A model generated the notes under the pieces. It ran no database searches and was not told the origin of the DNA. It saw only the letters and a program-made list of their open reading frames with translations. Below, one piece after another: positions 6,747-8,101 of a stretch of DNA of 8,101 nt. A program made the translations under genes and the position numbers. Each line of letters begins with the position of its first letter. Within the stretch, counting starts at the first letter, position 1. This DNA comes from an uncultured beta proteobacterium (lineage in GTDB: Bacteria > Pseudomonadota > Gammaproteobacteria > Burkholderiales > Rhodocyclaceae), in the NCBI GenBank assembly GCA_903930395.1, contig CAIYYE010000600.1, forward strand, positions 1 to 8,101, in the 5' to 3' direction.

Positions 6747-7351
6747 TGCGCCTCTACCTCGCTTCGCGCAGCCCGCGCCGCCGTGAGTTGCTGCACCAGA
6801 TCGGCATCGACTTCGACACCGTCGTCTTTCGCGACGGCAAGCGGGCCGATAGCGAAACCGACGAAACGCCGAAGCCGGGTGAAGCACCTGTCGACTACGT
6901 CGAACGTGTAGCCCGGGCCAAGGCGATTCATGGTCTGCGCATCGTCGAGGAGCGCCGCCTGCCGATGCGCCCCGTGCTGTCGGCGGATACGACACTTGAA
7001 CTGGATGGGGAAATCATTGGCAAGCCGGTTGACCGGGCCGACGCTGCCGATATCCTGCGCCGCCTCTCAGGACGAACACATCGCGTGCTGACAGGCGTCG
7101 CGGTCGATCATCAGGGGCGCAGCGAATACCTGTTGTCGACCAGCGAAGTGACTTTCCGCGCTATCGACGATGAAGAAATCCGCCATTACGTGATGAGCGG
7201 CGAGCCGATGGACAAGGCCGGTGCTTACGGCATCCAGGGGCGTGCAGGCATGTTTGTCGCGCATCTGGCCGGCAGCTACACCGGGGTCATGGGGCTGCCC
7301 GTCTGTGAAACAGGCGAATTGCTCAAACGGCTGGGTTTTCGTCCGCTCTGA
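6746..7351 (+). CDS. maf: Maf-family nucleoside triphosphate pyrophosphatase (YhdE-like)
   Basis: Hydrolyses non-canonical or excess NTPs to NMP and pyrophosphate; YhdE-type Maf proteins prefer dTTP, UTP and modified pyrimidines. 201 residues, normal length. The motifs are in order: LASRSPRRRELL (5-16, phosphate binding), SADTTLELDGEIIGKP (79-94, with D81 the probable catalytic base and K93), RTHRVLTGVAV (110-120), KAGAYGIQG (157-165) and GSYTGVMGLP (176-185). YhdE rather than YceF type is inferred from the AGAYGIQG and GSY motifs. The ATG at 6746 overlaps the rlmH stop; the TTG one codon earlier is ignored because MRLYLASRSPRR is the family's usual start. In many betaproteobacteria RNase G (rng) follows maf; here a convergent gene overlaps the last 29 bases instead. 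Confidence 0.94.
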   Translation: MRLYLASRSPRRRELLHQIGIDFDTVVFRDGKRADSETDETPKPGEAPVDYVERVARAKAIHGLRIVEERRLPMRPVLSADTTLELDGEIIGKPVDRADAADILRRLSGRTHRVLTGVAVDHQGRSEYLLSTSEVTFRAIDDEEIRHYVMSGEPMDKAGAYGIQGRAGMFVAHLAGSYTGVMGLPVCETGELLKRLGFRPL

Positions 7352-7910
7352 GGGTGGCTACTGCGCCGATGTAAGCGGCCGGCAAGGCCAGTTTTTGCGT
7401 TCGGCAAGTCAGCAATTTTTCCGCCAATGCCGTATTCCACTCGGTCAGCTCCAACCCCAGGGATTTGAGGCTGGCCTCGTGTGTCATCCACGCTTCGGCG
7501 AACTGGATAGTTTGCGCGGATGGCGGCAATTCGGCTATGCGGCGTGCGGTTTCGGGGCCGAGATAGTCGGCGGCCAGAGTTGATACCTCGGCTTGCCAGT
7601 GCCGATCTTCCGGGGTGCGTAGCAGGTCGATGCCGACCGGGCCGACAAAATTGATGGCGACAAGCGAAAGCCCGCTTTCATGACTGACTGAAATGCCGAT
7701 CCGGCTGCCAACTCGGGCGACCCGTATCGGCTGGCCCGGTACGGAGATCAGCTCGACTTCGCCGAGTATGTCCCGTAGCACACCGCGGACGAGCTGGCGG
7801 GCGGCATCGCGCAGCAGGGTGTGGGGTGTGTCGACTGCGATAATCAGCAGATCCTGAGCCTTGTCGACGGGGCTTGGCCAAGGCAGGACCGCCGCTGGCT
7901 GATCGCTCAT
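7323..7910 (-). CDS. 4'-phosphopantetheinyl transferase superfamily protein (Sfp-like)
   Basis: Predicted to move the phosphopantetheine arm of CoA onto a serine of a carrier-protein domain, turning it from apo to holo form. 195 residues. The N-terminal half has ISVSHESGLSLVAI (73-86), equivalent to the SHS motif, then VGIDLL (92-97; D95 a magnesium ligand), ADYLGPE (114-120), and FAEAWMTHEASLKSLGLEL (137-155), equivalent to WxxKEAxxK, with W141, E145 and K149 kept but His144 where Lys is usual. Shorter than Sfp (about 224). The ATG comes one base after the stop of the upstream gene, a probable Pls/PosA-type synthetase, which is the likely substrate. The 3' end runs 29 bases into maf on the other strand. 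A primary AcpS role seems less likely given the pseudo-dimeric length. Confidence 0.82.
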   Translation of the reverse strand: MSDQPAAVLPWPSPVDKAQDLLIIAVDTPHTLLRDAARQLVRGVLRDILGEVELISVPGQPIRVARVGSRIGISVSHESGLSLVAINFVGPVGIDLLRTPEDRHWQAEVSTLAADYLGPETARRIAELPPSAQTIQFAEAWMTHEASLKSLGLELTEWNTALAEKLLTCRTQKLALPAAYIGAVATLRADENPAV

Positions 7911-7911
7911 C

Positions 7912-8101
7912 TCAACGGCTGGCCGGGGCAGCAGGGCAGCCGCTCCAGCTTGATCCGGGCGGCAGGCTTTCGCCTTTCATGACCAGAGAAAGGGGGCCGA
8001 GACGAACGTTGTCGCCGACCACGGCGCCATAGAGAACGGTGGTGCGCGGTCCGATGTAAACCCGCTGGCCGATGCTGACCAGGTCGATTTTCATCACCCG
8101 G
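7912..8101 (-). CDS. C-terminal fragment of a hexapeptide-repeat protein, probably a Pls/PosA-family non-ribosomal peptide synthetase
   Basis: The frame is open to the right edge and supplies the last 63 codons or so. It reads as left-handed beta-helix repeats (IGQRVYIGPRTTVLYGAVVG, then DNVRLGPLSLVMKGE), closing with LPPGSSWSGCPA and a short tail. The LGPLSLVMKGE...W.G.PA ending is what I recall at the C-terminus of Pls/PosA-family synthetases (epsilon-poly-L-lysine and delta-poly-L-ornithine synthetases: adenylation domain, carrier domain, then membrane helices alternating with acyltransferase-like hexapeptide domains). None of those upstream domains is in the window. The phosphopantetheinyl transferase gene one base downstream fits, since the carrier domain would need it. 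An alternative is another hexapeptide acyltransferase. An internal GTG at 8097 and ATG at 8094 are probably not starts, as the frame continues upstream. Confidence 0.65.
   Translation of the reverse strand, partial: RVMKIDLVSIGQRVYIGPRTTVLYGAVVGDNVRLGPLSLVMKGESLPPGSSWSGCPAAPASR

Overview
The window reads as ordinary chromosome of a high-GC betaproteobacterium, most likely Rhodocyclales (Dechloromonas/Azonexus-like). The assignment rests on gene content and order: polA beside a LOG-family gene, DUF2782 beside a choline-kinase-fold homoserine kinase, two BPSS1780-type membrane proteins, and nadD-rsfS-rlmH-maf. It is an inference from remembered family distributions, not from a search. No rRNA, tRNA, IS element, phage gene or CRISPR array is visible.

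Layout. Positions 1-1704 (minus strand) hold the first 568 codons of polA (DNA polymerase I), covering the 5' nuclease and the 3'-5' exonuclease; the polymerase domain continues off the left edge. Only 14 bases away, a run of ten closely packed plus-strand genes begins and reaches 7351: a LOG-family phosphoribohydrolase-like protein, a secreted DUF2782 protein, homoserine kinase (thrB), two tandem paralogous multi-pass membrane proteins, nadD, rsfS, rlmH and maf. Most junctions have gaps of 0-10 bases or overlaps (TGATG, ATGA, TGATG), and the largest gap is 29 bases after the LOG gene, so much of the run is probably co-transcribed. On the right, two minus-strand genes converge on maf: a 4'-phosphopantetheinyl transferase whose 3' end overlaps maf by 29 bases and, immediately upstream of it, the C-terminus of a hexapeptide-repeat protein resembling the end of Pls/PosA-family non-ribosomal peptide synthetases.

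Function. The left and middle parts are housekeeping: DNA repair and replication, threonine synthesis, NAD synthesis, ribosome silencing (RsfS), 23S rRNA pseudouridine methylation (RlmH) and nucleotide-pool cleaning (Maf). The accessory part is the right edge, where a carrier-protein-activating enzyme follows what looks like a membrane-bound amino-acid-polymerising synthetase by a single base. That pairing suggests a dedicated polyamino acid or isopeptide product. It is the most interesting lead here, but only about 63 codons of the synthetase are inside the window. Every stretch over 300 bases is accounted for by a gene.
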